From Azospirillum sp. TSA2s (GTDB lineage Bacteria > Pseudomonadota > Alphaproteobacteria > Azospirillales > Azospirillaceae), in NCBI RefSeq assembly GCF_004923315.1, contig NZ_CP039650.1, forward strand, positions 496,001 to 560,000: a stretch of 64,000 bases of DNA, in the 5' to 3' direction. The position numbers and the translations under genes are program-made. Numbering within the stretch: the first letter of the stretch is position 1; every line of letters begins with the position of its first letter. The notes under the pieces were generated by a model that was given only the letters and a program-made list of their open reading frames with translations, did not search any database and was not told the DNA's origin. Below, piece by piece: positions 1 to 7,757 of the stretch.

Positions 1-10
1 GACGGCGTTC

Positions 11-778
11 GTGATCACACTCGGCGCGCTGAACGACATCACACATATCCGCCACGCCTTTTTCACCCGCACCGGTGGAGTATCCACCGGGCTCTACGCC
101 TCGCTGAACTGCGGGCTGGGCTCCAACGACTCGAGTGCCGCCGTGCATGAGAACCGCGCCCGCGCCGCGGCACGCATGGAGGTGGAGCCCGGCAATCTCG
201 TCACCTGCCATCAGGTCCACAGCCCAACCTGCGTGGTGGTGGAGGAACCGTGGACGCCCGAGACGGCGCCGAAGGCCGACGCCATGGCGACCCGGCAGTC
301 GGGGATCGCGCTGGGCATCCTGACCGCCGACTGCGCGCCCGTGCTGTTCGCCGACAGCAAGGCGCGGGTGATCGGCGCCGCCCATGCCGGCTGGAAGGGC
401 GCCAAGGCCGGCGTCATCGAGGCGACCGTCGCCCGGATGGTGGAGTTGGGAGCCAAGCCGAACCGGATCGTCGCCTGCATCGGTCCCTGCATCGCCCAGC
501 GCTCCTACGAGGTCGGGCCGGAGTTCCCCGCCCCGTTCGAGGAGGAGGACGCGCGCAACCGCGACTATTTCGCCCCGGCCCGCAAGCCCGGCCATTTCCT
601 GTTCGATCTGGCCGCCTACGTCACGCGCCGGCTGGGCGACTCCGGCGTCACGGTGATCCAGCGCTGCCCCAACGACACGGTGGCGGAGGAAGACCGCTTC
701 TTCAGCTATCGCCGCTCCTGCCTTCGGGGCGAATCGGATTACGGCCGCGGCCTTTCGGCCATCGTCCTGCAGACCTGA
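11..778 (+). CDS. pgeF: Peptidoglycan editing factor PgeF (multicopper polyphenol oxidase/laccase fold, YfiH family)
   Basis: Full-length 255-residue member of the YfiH/PgeF family, which removes wrongly incorporated amino acids from peptidoglycan precursors and was formerly called a polyphenol oxidase or laccase. The conserved metal-site signature is visible in order: HQVH at about 67-70, TADCAP around Cys108, HAGWKG at about 125-130 and CIGPCI near 155. The N-terminal pattern HAFFTRTGGVS is also typical. The start is a GTG only 10 bases into the window, so an upstream start cannot be excluded, but the N-terminus aligns with the family from memory. It lies upstream of prs on the same strand with a 200-base structured gap. 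Confidence 0.9.
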   Translation: MITLGALNDITHIRHAFFTRTGGVSTGLYASLNCGLGSNDSSAAVHENRARAAARMEVEPGNLVTCHQVHSPTCVVVEEPWTPETAPKADAMATRQSGIALGILTADCAPVLFADSKARVIGAAHAGWKGAKAGVIEATVARMVELGAKPNRIVACIGPCIAQRSYEVGPEFPAPFEEEDARNRDYFAPARKPGHFLFDLAAYVTRRLGDSGVTVIQRCPNDTVAEEDRFFSYRRSCLRGESDYGRGLSAIVLQT

Positions 779-795
779 ACCAGCCCGAACGGGCA

Positions 796-862
796 ACGGT
801 GTGGGCCACGGTCATGCCGCCCGCGCAGGGCGGCATTCCCCAATGGGGAAAGGCCACACCGT
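796..862 (+). other. Three-way-junction RNA fold candidate between pgeF and prs
   Basis: An outer stem pairs 796-807 (ACGGTGTGGGCC) with 852-862 (GGCCACACCGT), with one bulged G. It encloses two perfect hairpins: ATGCCGCCC/GGGCGGCAT at 814-836 and TTCCCC/GGGGAA at 836-850. No T-run follows, so it is not an ordinary intrinsic terminator. It could be a pgeF 3' processing or termination structure, or part of the prs leader. I do not recognise a known riboswitch class. Confidence 0.35.
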
Positions 863-980
863 CATGGAACGTTTACATGCGCCCGGCCCTTTGTTATGGT
901 CCGCCCCGTTTTCAAGGGGCGACGGCGTGCAAGCGTCCAACGTGCCTTGAGCCGTATCCCTGCAAAGAGAGCCGACCCCG

Positions 981-1916
981 ATGAAGGTGCTTGCCGGCAA
1001 CAGCAACCGTCCGCTGGCCGAGGCGATCTCCACCTGTCTCGGCGTGCCGCTGACGAAAGCGAGCGTACGCCGTTTCTCCGACATGGAGGTTTTCGTCGAG
1101 ATCCTGGAGAACGTGCGCGGCGAGGACGTGTTCGTCGTCCAGTCGACCTCGGCTCCGGCCAACGACAACCTGATGGAACTGCTGGTGACGATCGATGCGC
1201 TTCGGCGCGGGTCGGCCCGGCGCATCACGGCGGTCATTCCCTACTACGGCTACGCCCGGCAGGATCGCAAGACCGGCCCGCGCACGCCGATCTCGGCCAA
1301 GCTGGTCGCCAACCTGATCACCCAGGCCGGCGCCAACCGCGTGCTGACGATGGACCTGCACGCCGGTCAGATCCAGGGCTTCTTCGACATCCCCACCGAC
1401 AACCTGATGGCCGCCCCGGTCTTCGAAAAGGACATCCGCCAGTCCTTCGAGAACATCGGCGAGGTCACCATCGTGTCGCCGGACGTCGGCGGCGTGGTGC
1501 GCGCCCGCGCGCTGGCCAAGCGCCTGGACGCCGATCTGGCCATCATCGACAAGCGGCGCGAGCGCGCCGGCGTGTCGGAGGTGATGAACATCATCGGTGA
1601 CGCCAACGGCCGCCGCTGCATCCTGATCGACGACATCGTCGACTCGGGCGGCACGCTGTGCAACGCCGCGGTCGCGCTGATGGAAGCCGGCGCCAAGTCG
1701 GTCCACGCCTTCTGCACCCACGGCGTCCTGTCCGGCGGTGCGGTCGCCCGCGTCGCCGTGTCGCCTCTGGAGCAGCTGGTCACCACCGACAGCATCCAGG
1801 CGACCGAAGCGGTGCGCGTGTCGCGCAACATCCGCCAGTTGACCATTGCCCCCCTGCTCGCCGAAGCGATCATGCGCATCAGCGAAGAGCGGTCGGTGTC
1901 GAGCCTGTTCTCCTAA
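981..1916 (+). CDS. prs: Ribose-phosphate pyrophosphokinase (PRPP synthetase)
   Basis: Makes PRPP from ribose 5-phosphate and ATP for purine, pyrimidine, histidine and tryptophan synthesis. The 311-residue length matches class I Prs. Visible signatures are the N-terminal LAGNSNRPLA, the ribose-phosphate/metal segment DLHAGQIQGFFDIPTDNL near residues 129-146, and the PRPP loop CILIDDIVDSGGTL near 213-226. The start ATG follows AAAGAGAG. A strong intrinsic terminator follows immediately, so the unit ends here. Confidence 0.97.
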   Translation: MKVLAGNSNRPLAEAISTCLGVPLTKASVRRFSDMEVFVEILENVRGEDVFVVQSTSAPANDNLMELLVTIDALRRGSARRITAVIPYYGYARQDRKTGPRTPISAKLVANLITQAGANRVLTMDLHAGQIQGFFDIPTDNLMAAPVFEKDIRQSFENIGEVTIVSPDVGGVVRARALAKRLDADLAIIDKRRERAGVSEVMNIIGDANGRRCILIDDIVDSGGTLCNAAVALMEAGAKSVHAFCTHGVLSGGAVARVAVSPLEQLVTTDSIQATEAVRVSRNIRQLTIAPLLAEAIMRISEERSVSSLFS

Positions 1917-1933
1917 GAGCGACAGCTTCACAG

Positions 1934-1968
1934 AAAAGGCCCTTTCCCATCGGGAGAGGGCCTTTTTT
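1934..1968 (+). terminator. Intrinsic terminator of prs
   Basis: GGCCCTTTCCC at 1938-1948 pairs with GGGAGAGGGCC at 1952-1962 across a three-base ATC loop, followed by TTTTTT at 1963-1968. An A-run precedes the stem, so it could also act on the minus strand. It starts 18 bases after the prs stop codon. Confidence 0.9.
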
Positions 1969-1991
1969 GTTGCGCGCGTCTTGCACCCTCC

Positions 1992-2189
1992 CTAACCCTC
2001 CCCCAGCCCATGGAAATCGTTCGCCGTCACCTGCCCGCCGGTGGCCGCGGCGATGCGGGCCATCACGGCGGGACGGGGGACGCGGCGGCCATGGCGGTAG
2101 CGGTTGACCGTGGCCTGGCTCGTCCCGATCAGGGCGGCAAAGGCCTCTTCCTTGGTTGCGGTCCGGGTGAGCCAGTCGTCGAGCGTCAT
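1992..2189 (-). CDS. Small Cro/YdaS-type helix-turn-helix regulator
   Basis: A 65-residue protein that is essentially one helix-turn-helix. LTRTATKEEAFAALIGTSQATVNRYRHGRRVPRPAVMARIAAATGG fits Cro- or YdaS-like phage regulators: AFAALIGTSQATVNRYRHG is the turn plus recognition helix. It is divergent from an S24-type repressor across about 90 bases, the classical cro/cI arrangement. Its last codons and stop lie in a sequence matching the dispersed intergenic repeat (CCCTAACCCTCCCCC), so its C-terminus may have been trimmed or extended by that element. No other phage genes are nearby. Confidence 0.65.
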   Translation of the reverse strand: MTLDDWLTRTATKEEAFAALIGTSQATVNRYRHGRRVPRPAVMARIAAATGGQVTANDFHGLGEG

Positions 2190-2282
2190 GCCGCTATGGT
2201 TTAAACCAAGCCGAGTTCTACGCGCAACTGGCTTTATGCCGCAGTTATGGACTTTTCAAAGCCAATTTGGTATGAACGGCCC
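2190..2282. promoter_or_regulatory. Divergent control region between Cro-like and S24-like regulators
   Basis: Relatively AT-rich gap with two candidate operators: a perfect 12-base palindrome TGGTTTAAACCA at 2197-2208, and an imperfect inverted repeat TGGACTTT-TC-AAAGCCA at about 2258-2274. The second shares the TGGACT half-site with the palindrome at 2979-3001 downstream of the repressor gene. Assignment to either regulator is inference. Confidence 0.4.
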
Positions 2283-2942
2283 ATGACTACGATGCGTGAA
2301 CTGCGGCAGGCCGCCGGGTTGAGCCAGGAGAAGCTGGCCGAACTGGCGGGCACCTCCCAGCCCCAGATCAACAAGCTGGAGACCGGCCAGCGCAAGATGA
2401 CCGTCGATTGGGCGGTCAAGCTCGCCCGTCCCCTGGGCGTGGAGCCGGCGCTCCTGCTCGGCCTCGATGTGCCGGCGCCCCCCCCGGCAGTGCCCCGCCC
2501 CGCCCGCCCGGCGCTCGCGCCGCTGCTCCGCACGGCACCGGTTCCGCAGGCGCAGGCGGCCGCCTCGATGCCGGTGCGGGCGGCGGCGCGTGGCGGGGTG
2601 GACCAGGAGATGTTCCTGGAGGACGGCCCCATCGACTGGATCGCCCGGCCCGACTACCTGAAGAACGCCCGCGATCCCTATGCCATGTATGTGGTCGGCG
2701 ACTCGATGATGCCGCGCTTCCGCCCGGCCCAGCTTCTGCACGTCAACCCGCACAAGCCGCCGGCGCCGGGGTCCGGCGTGGTGGTGGTCAAGCGCAACAA
2801 GGCGGTGCTGGTGAAGGAGTTCGTGCGCCGCGGCGCCGACGCGGTGATCCTGCGTGAATACCGTCCGGCCGACCGCGAGTTCGCCGTGGCGCTGGAGGAC
2901 CTCGACACCCTGCACACCGTGGTCGGCCTGCAGGAGCCCTGA
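2283..2942 (+). CDS. XRE-type repressor with S24/LexA-like C-terminal peptidase domain
   Basis: A CI/LexA-style regulator of 219 residues from the ATG at 2283; an in-frame ATG at 2247 is possible but adds a non-conserved stretch. Residues 4-55 form an XRE helix-turn-helix (LRQAAGLSQEKLAELAGTSQ...INKLETGQ). A Pro/Ala-rich linker follows to about 110. The C-terminal half carries the S24 signature: Ser in VVGDSMMP (about residue 141) and the likely catalytic Lys in the KAVLVKEF stretch near 176. No obvious Ala-Gly self-cleavage site is seen in the linker, so RecA-dependent cleavage is uncertain. Divergent from a Cro-like gene. Confidence 0.85.
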   Translation: MTTMRELRQAAGLSQEKLAELAGTSQPQINKLETGQRKMTVDWAVKLARPLGVEPALLLGLDVPAPPPAVPRPARPALAPLLRTAPVPQAQAAASMPVRAAARGGVDQEMFLEDGPIDWIARPDYLKNARDPYAMYVVGDSMMPRFRPAQLLHVNPHKPPAPGSGVVVVKRNKAVLVKEFVRRGADAVILREYRPADREFAVALEDLDTLHTVVGLQEP

Positions 2943-2978
2943 CGCCTATACCGCTTCGGTATCGTCTTTCATTAGGCT

Positions 2979-3001
2979 GAATAGTCCATTTTGGACTATT
3001 C
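2979..3001. promoter_or_regulatory. Perfect inverted repeat, candidate operator
   Basis: GAATAGTCCA (2979-2988) and TGGACTATTC (2992-3001) are perfect 10-base arms around TTT. An outer GCTGAA...TTCAGC pair flanks them (2976-2981 and 3006-3011). The repeat sits between the S24-type repressor gene and the small ORF at 3061. It lacks a T-run, so an operator or promoter element is more likely than a terminator. Confidence 0.5.
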
Positions 3002-3060
3002 CTTGTTCAGCGGATCGCCGGACAGTCCGGCGCATCGCATCCGAGCAAGGAGACACGGCC

Positions 3061-3336
3061 ATGCCCCAGCGCCATCCCCGCTTCCACCCCGGCCCGTCGG
3101 CCGGTCGGCTCGACAGCTTCAGTGAGCGCGGCGCCCGCGAACTGGCCCGCCGCATCCGCACCGCCTGGGCCAACATCGGCTGGGACGTGGAGGTGCGGGT
3201 GGAGCGCATCGCCAGCGAGGAGCTGGGCGATGGCCGCAGCATCGCTCATTTCATCGTCCGCAGCGACCTGATCAACGGCCTGCCGCAACGACGTCTGGAT
3301 GGGGCGGCGGCACGGGCGCTGCCGCGCGCCGCCTGA
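3061..3336 (+). CDS. Small conserved-looking protein of unknown function
   Basis: A 91-residue basic ORF preceded by a good ribosome site (AAGGAGACACGGCC then ATG). Its middle reads GARELARRIRTAWANIGWDVEVRVERI, an amphipathic helix followed by a beta strand. The C-terminal half includes GRSIAHFIVRSDLINGLP. I recognise no family. It lies just downstream of the candidate operator at 2979-3001 and may be a target of the neighbouring repressor. Longer in-frame starts upstream lack a Shine-Dalgarno sequence. Confidence 0.6.
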   Translation: MPQRHPRFHPGPSAGRLDSFSERGARELARRIRTAWANIGWDVEVRVERIASEELGDGRSIAHFIVRSDLINGLPQRRLDGAAARALPRAA

Positions 3337-3342
3337 CGCCGA

Positions 3343-3732
3343 TCACTTCAGCCGCTCGTCCAGCTCCACCTGATAGCCGACGGCAAGGCGGTTGGTCTCG
3401 TTGGCCATGCCCACCACCGCCATCAGCTCGCCGAACTGCGCGTCGGTCATTCCCAGCCGGCGCGCCGCCGCCTCGTGCGAGCGGATGCAGTACTGGCAGT
3501 TGTTGGTGACGCTGACCGCGACGAAGATCATTTCCTTCACCAGCGGATCCAGCGCGCCGGGGGCCATCACCTCCTTCAGACTGTCCCAGGTCCGCGCCAG
3601 GGTCGGCGGGTGGTGGGCGATCATCTTCCAGAAATTGTTGACGTCCGGAACGTTGCGCGTCGCCTTGATGTCGTCGTAGACGGCGCGGACTTCCGGTGCG
3701 GCATCGGCCTGTTCGATGAGGGGGAGCGGCAT
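3343..3732 (-). CDS. Carboxymuconolactone decarboxylase / AhpD-fold protein
   Basis: A 129-residue AhpD-like protein from the ATG at 3732, which has AGGAG upstream; the longer frame upstream is not protein-like. The alkylhydroperoxidase signature is complete: Glu67, then Cys79-x2-Cys82-x3-His86 in NNCQYCIRSH. This fits a thiol peroxidase/reductase or a CMD-family protein. Substrate is unknown. Convergent with the small ORF ending at 3336. Confidence 0.85.
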   Translation of the reverse strand: MPLPLIEQADAAPEVRAVYDDIKATRNVPDVNNFWKMIAHHPPTLARTWDSLKEVMAPGALDPLVKEMIFVAVSVTNNCQYCIRSHEAAARRLGMTDAQFGELMAVVGMANETNRLAVGYQVELDERLK

Positions 3733-4022
3733 GGAGGCGGAAACTCCTGTGTGGGACGGGTGACTTGCGATAAGGCCGGACATCGTGTCGCAAGGCAACC
3801 GCCGGTCTATGCCCTTCCCCGATCCATCGGCCACATTGACCAATGCTTGTCCCCCTGGTAGTAGAGACTTGCAACAGATCGCGCAAACGTTCGGACGATG
3901 ATCCGGCAGCAAGCGGCGGCGCAGCAACACTTTCATAAGACACGAAAACCATTCGTGCAGCGTTCCCATACGGCCCGGTCCCGGCATTCGCCCGATCCGG
4001 CCCGACTGCCGGGAGGAACAGC
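3733..4022. other. Intergenic region with no recognised gene
   Basis: About 290 bases between the divergent AhpD-fold gene and the TorD-like gene. It presumably holds both promoters. I find no convincing ORF, RNA gene, long palindrome or -24/-12 element. The only clear signal is GGGAGGA just before the GTG at 4023. Confidence 0.4.
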
Positions 4023-4799
4023 GTGGAGAGCACGGCTCTAGAAGCCCTGTCACCGCCCCGCCAGGGCGGGGTCCCCGTCACGAACCGCACCGGTTCCGGC
4101 GGCCTGGATCCGGGCGCCACCGCCGAGGGGCTGCGCCTTCTCGCCCATCTGCATGCCGAAGAGCCGACCCCTGCCCTGCTGGAGGCGCTGCGCAACGCCC
4201 CGGTCGCCCGCGGTCCCCTGGCGCTCGACCGCGACGACGCCCTGCAGGCCGCCGCCCTGGTCGACGAGGTGGTGAGCGACCTGCCGGAGCGGATCACCCG
4301 CCGCAGCCTCACCCCGCTGTCTGCCGATTTCGCCGCCATCCACCGGAGCGGCGAGCTGCGCGCCTGCCCGACCGAAGGCTCCTGGCTGGACGAGGAGTTG
4401 CGGGCCGATGCCGCCGCCTCCCTGTCCCGCTGGCGGAGCGGCCTGGAGACGGAGTTGCGGCGCTCGCCGCTCGACCGGCTGCCGGACGACCATGTCGCCG
4501 CGGAACTGGCGTTGCTGGCGGCGCTGCTCGACGGCGGCCGCATGATCGATGCGGTCCGCTTTCTCGACCGTCATCCGCTGCGCTGGGTTCCCGATTTCTG
4601 CAGCCGGGTCGCCACCCGCTGCCGGGAGCCATTCTTCGCCGGCATCGCCATTCTGACCAATGCGCTGCTCGACGATCTGCGCGACCGGCTCGGCGAGGCC
4701 TGCGGACAGCCGCGGCCGGCCGAGGATGGAACCGATGTCCGCCGCCGACGCCGCTGGACCGAAGGCCGCTTTCCCCGCGCCTGCACCTGCGACCCATGA
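4023..4799 (+). CDS. TorD/DmsD-family molybdoenzyme chaperone
   Basis: A 258-residue all-helical protein of the TorD/nitrate-reductase-delta superfamily. These cytoplasmic chaperones bind the signal peptide of Tat-exported molybdoenzymes and aid cofactor insertion. The C-terminal signature is visible in HPLRWVPDFCSRV followed by PFFAGIAILTNALLDDL; the N-terminal half is degenerate, as is usual. The GTG start follows GGGAGGAACAGC. No molybdopterin oxidoreductase subunit lies next to it, so its client enzyme must be outside the window or distant. Confidence 0.7.
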   Translation: MESTALEALSPPRQGGVPVTNRTGSGGLDPGATAEGLRLLAHLHAEEPTPALLEALRNAPVARGPLALDRDDALQAAALVDEVVSDLPERITRRSLTPLSADFAAIHRSGELRACPTEGSWLDEELRADAAASLSRWRSGLETELRRSPLDRLPDDHVAAELALLAALLDGGRMIDAVRFLDRHPLRWVPDFCSRVATRCREPFFAGIAILTNALLDDLRDRLGEACGQPRPAEDGTDVRRRRRWTEGRFPRACTCDP

Positions 4800-4928
4800 C
4801 GCATCCGGCGGCGCCCTGCCGTAAAGTCGGAGTTGCCCCGCCTTAAATGCTTGGGCCATGGTGACCGGGGCGGGCTTCGCTCTGCCGGCGTGGGTCGGCA
4901 CGGTCCATTTCCTTGGCAATGGTTGGTG

Positions 4929-7127
4929 ATGCCCTTTCGCAGCTTCGACAGTCGGACCGACCGCAGGGGATCCTTGCGCCTCCTGCGCCTCCTCCTGGCG
5001 GTGTCGGTCGCCCTGCCGCTGGTGCTGTTCGTCGGCATCGGCTGGCGCGAGCGGTGGGAGGCCCAGGAAGAAGCCGAACGGAACAGCCGCAAGAACGCAC
5101 TGATCCTGCACGAGCATGTGCTGAAGGTGTTCGACACCATGGCCCAGGTGCTGGACCGGGTGGACGAGCGAGTCCACGGACGCAGTTGGCGCGAGATCGC
5201 CGAGTCGGAATCGCTGCACCAATATCTGCGGACGCTGAAAGGCGAACTGGACCAGATCGGCGCCATCGGGCTGACCGATCCGGATGGGATCGTGCGCAAC
5301 TCCAGCCTCGTCTTCCCATCGCGCAAGACCTATGTCGGCAATCGTGCGGATTTCCGGGAACAGCGGGAACAGGACTCCGGCCTGCTCATCGCCGGTCCGG
5401 TTGCCGATCCCGCCACCGGCAAGCCCAGCTTCGGCATCAGCCGGCGCCGCAGCGGTCCCGGCGGCCCGGACAGCAGTTTCGACGGGATGATCGCCGCCAT
5501 CGTCGATCCCGATTACTTCGCCAGCTTCTACCGGCAGGTCATCGGCGACGAGGGAGAGTCCATTTCGCTGATCCGCGAGGACGGCGCGATCCTGATGCGC
5601 TACCCCACCCTGGACCCGTCACGACCAACGGCGGCGCTGCCCACCCTGCCCGCCGACCGCGGCCTGCGCGCCGAGATCGGCAGGCAGCCGGACGAGGGGA
5701 TCTTCCGCACCGGGCGCAGCCATGTGCAGGGACTGTCGCGCGTGTTCGCCTACAAGCGCGTCGGCGATTTCCCGGTCTATGTCGTCTATGGGCTGGACCA
5801 GACGCAGATCGCCCGTTCCTGGTGGCGGAACATGGCGCTGGACGCCGCCTTCGTCGCCCCGGCGACACTGGCGCTGGCGCTGATCGCCTGGCTGGCCTAC
5901 AGCCGCGCCGCCTCCGAAAATGCCGCCGTCCGGCGCTGGGCGGACGAGGTGCGCAACCGCGAACGGCTGGAGGAGGCACTTCGCCAAAGCCAGAAGATGG
6001 AAGCGCTGGGCCAATTGACCGGCGGCGTGGCGCACGACTTCAACAACCTGCTGACCGCCGCGCTCGCCAACCTGCATCTGATGGCCCGCCATCTGCCGGC
6101 CGAGGGCCAGCGTTTCCTGGCCGGGACGCGGACCGCGTTGGATCGGGCGGAGAAGCTGACCCGGCAACTGCTGTCCTTCTCGCGCCAGGACGCCGTCAAC
6201 CTGACGGTGATCGATCTGGGCGAAAGCCTGCGCCGGATGGCCGATCTGCTGGAGCGGTCGGTCCGCGCCGACATCACCCTGGACTGGGACATCGCCGCGC
6301 TGCCGATGCCGGTCGCCGTCGATCCGGTGCAGTTGGAAATGGCGATCCTGAACCTTGTGCTGAACGCCCGCGACGCCATGCCCGGCGGCGGACGCATCCG
6401 CATCGCAGCATCCCCCGGGCCGGAGCCTCGCACCGCCCGCATCGCGGTTTCCGATACCGGGGCCGGCATGCCGCCGGAGGTGATGGCCCGCGCCTTCGAT
6501 CCCTTCTTCACCACCAAGGGCGTCGGCAAGGGGACGGGGCTCGGGCTGTCGATGGTCTACGGCTTCGCCCGACAGTCGGGCGGCATCGCCGCCATCGACA
6601 GCCGGCCCGGCGAGGGCACCTGCGTCCGCATCGACCTGCCGCTGACCGACCTGCGGCCGGCCGAACCGCCCCCAGCCCCGGCCGCTGCGGCGGCGGACCT
6701 GCGCCAGCTGCGCATCCTGGTGGTGGAGGACAATCCGCTGGTGCTGATGGCGACGGTCGAGGGGCTGACCCAGGAAGGCTTCACGGTGGAGACCGCGGAA
6801 GACGGGGTGTCGGCCTTGACACTGCTGGAGACCGACCAGAATTTCGATCTGGTGGTGTCGGACGTCGTGATGCCGGGCGGCGTCTCCGGCATCGACCTTG
6901 CCCGCCAAATCCGCGAGCGCTGGCCGCAGTTGCGCGTGCTGCTTGCGTCCGGCTACAGCCCGGAGTCGCTGGCCACCATGGGCGCCGACACCGCGTCCGT
7001 TCTGGCGAAGCCCTTCAGCCCCGACCAGCTGGCGGCCCGCATCCGATCGCTGGTGCAGGCGGGAGCGGGATCGGCGCGGCCCACGGGAATCACGCCAGAG
7101 GGGATTACGCCAGAGGGGATTACGTAA
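4929..7127 (+). CDS. Membrane hybrid histidine kinase (Cache-like sensor, HisKA, HATPase, receiver)
   Basis: A 732-residue sensor from the ATG at 4929; the upstream in-frame start at 4833 adds non-conserved residues. Order: TM helix about 18-37; periplasmic Cache-like region to about 300 (with QYLRTLKGELDQIGAIGLTDPDG and NRADFREQ); TM at about 302-324; HisKA with GGVAHDFNNLL; HATPase with NLVLNARDAMPGGG, SDTGAGM and PFFTTKGVGKGTGLGLS; receiver at about 594-710 (VVEDN, VVSDVVMPGG, LAKPFS). No HAMP is evident. It ends in a short tandem repeat ITPEGITPEGIT. No output regulator is adjacent. Confidence 0.9.
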   Translation: MPFRSFDSRTDRRGSLRLLRLLLAVSVALPLVLFVGIGWRERWEAQEEAERNSRKNALILHEHVLKVFDTMAQVLDRVDERVHGRSWREIAESESLHQYLRTLKGELDQIGAIGLTDPDGIVRNSSLVFPSRKTYVGNRADFREQREQDSGLLIAGPVADPATGKPSFGISRRRSGPGGPDSSFDGMIAAIVDPDYFASFYRQVIGDEGESISLIREDGAILMRYPTLDPSRPTAALPTLPADRGLRAEIGRQPDEGIFRTGRSHVQGLSRVFAYKRVGDFPVYVVYGLDQTQIARSWWRNMALDAAFVAPATLALALIAWLAYSRAASENAAVRRWADEVRNRERLEEALRQSQKMEALGQLTGGVAHDFNNLLTAALANLHLMARHLPAEGQRFLAGTRTALDRAEKLTRQLLSFSRQDAVNLTVIDLGESLRRMADLLERSVRADITLDWDIAALPMPVAVDPVQLEMAILNLVLNARDAMPGGGRIRIAASPGPEPRTARIAVSDTGAGMPPEVMARAFDPFFTTKGVGKGTGLGLSMVYGFARQSGGIAAIDSRPGEGTCVRIDLPLTDLRPAEPPPAPAAAAADLRQLRILVVEDNPLVLMATVEGLTQEGFTVETAEDGVSALTLLETDQNFDLVVSDVVMPGGVSGIDLARQIRERWPQLRVLLASGYSPESLATMGADTASVLAKPFSPDQLAARIRSLVQAGAGSARPTGITPEGITPEGIT
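7086..7124 (+). repeat. 15-base tandem microrepeat at the 3' end of the kinase gene
   Basis: Units of about GGGATTACGCCAGAG repeated in frame (2.6 copies) encode ITPEG-ITPEG-IT right before the stop codon. It is probably a slippage product at a tolerant C-terminus. Confidence 0.7.
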
Positions 7128-7374
7128 GGGCGCTGACGAACATCGGCGTCCACATCGCCATGCACCAGACGAGACCAAGGCACAGGCCGCGGGTCAGATC
7201 GTCGAAGGTCGGCTGCTCCAGACGGTTCAGCCTCCACATCGCATTCAGTTCCCCCGGCGTCGGCGCCTGACCGGAAGAATCGGCATCGGGACCGGCGGCG
7301 CGGCGATCGGTCGGTTCACGGCTTGCGGCTGCGCGCCGTTCAGGGTCGCGTGACAGCATGGCGGGGCCTCGCAT
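7120..7374 (-). CDS. Possible small single-span membrane protein
   Basis: Weakly supported minus-strand ORF that overlaps the kinase stop by 8 bases. The C-terminal 39 residues look protein-like: MWRLNRLEQPTFDDLTRG followed by the hydrophobic LCLGLVWCMAMWTPMFVSAL, a likely transmembrane segment. The N-terminal part is low-complexity Arg/Ala/Pro. A GGGGGAA sits before the in-frame ATG at 7239, so a 39-residue product is the most plausible form. No family recognised. Confidence 0.35.
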   Translation of the reverse strand: MRGPAMLSRDPERRAAASREPTDRRAAGPDADSSGQAPTPGELNAMWRLNRLEQPTFDDLTRGLCLGLVWCMAMWTPMFVSALT

Positions 7375-7461
7375 CGATAGCGGAATGCCCAACAAGTTTG
7401 TGGCCATCGCCGCTGCCGGCCACCCTTTCTTCCGTCAGCCATTGAATTTTGTCGACATACG

Positions 7462-7499
7462 AAAAAAGGCCGCCATCCGCTGGACGGATGGGGCCTTTT
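7462..7499 (-). terminator. Intrinsic terminator, mainly for the minus-strand gene at 7533-7757
   Basis: On the minus strand GGCCCCATCCG pairs with CGGATGGCGGCC (one bulge) and is followed by TTTTTTC. The plus strand also has a short TTTT, so it may work in both directions. It lies 34 bases beyond the stop of the 74-residue gene. Confidence 0.75.
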
Positions 7500-7532
7500 C
7501 GCCAAGCTACCGGCCTGTTCGGCCGGAAGCGG

Positions 7533-7757
7533 TCACTTGCCGGGGCGGATCACCGGGGTGAGCTGGTCGCCCCAGTTGCCGGCCTCGTTGTGATAGCGGG
7601 CGGTGCGCATCAGCTCCACCGTCACGCCGGCCTCGACCGCCTTGACGACGGCGTCGTTCAGGCGATGCAGGTTGTTGGCGACGATGCGGATGGCGCTTTC
7701 CTGCTCCGGAGTCAGCTCCGAGCGGTCGTCCGGCGGCGCGTCCTTGAATCCCGACAT
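7533..7757 (-). CDS. Small conserved-looking cytoplasmic protein of unknown function
   Basis: A 74-residue acidic protein from the ATG at 7757 with AAGGA just upstream. A longer in-frame extension to 8075 lacks protein-like composition. The core ESAIRIVANNLHRLNDAVVKAVEAGVTVELMRTARYHNEAGNWGDQLTPVI is helical and ends in an aromatic-rich stretch. Its own terminator follows, so it appears monocistronic. No family is recognised with certainty. Confidence 0.7.
   Translation of the reverse strand: MSGFKDAPPDDRSELTPEQESAIRIVANNLHRLNDAVVKAVEAGVTVELMRTARYHNEAGNWGDQLTPVIRPGK

Noticed and set aside
7086..7124. ITPEG repeats as a functional C-terminal tag
   Set aside because: Only 2.6 units of a simple 15-base repeat at the very end of the kinase; slippage is the simpler explanation.
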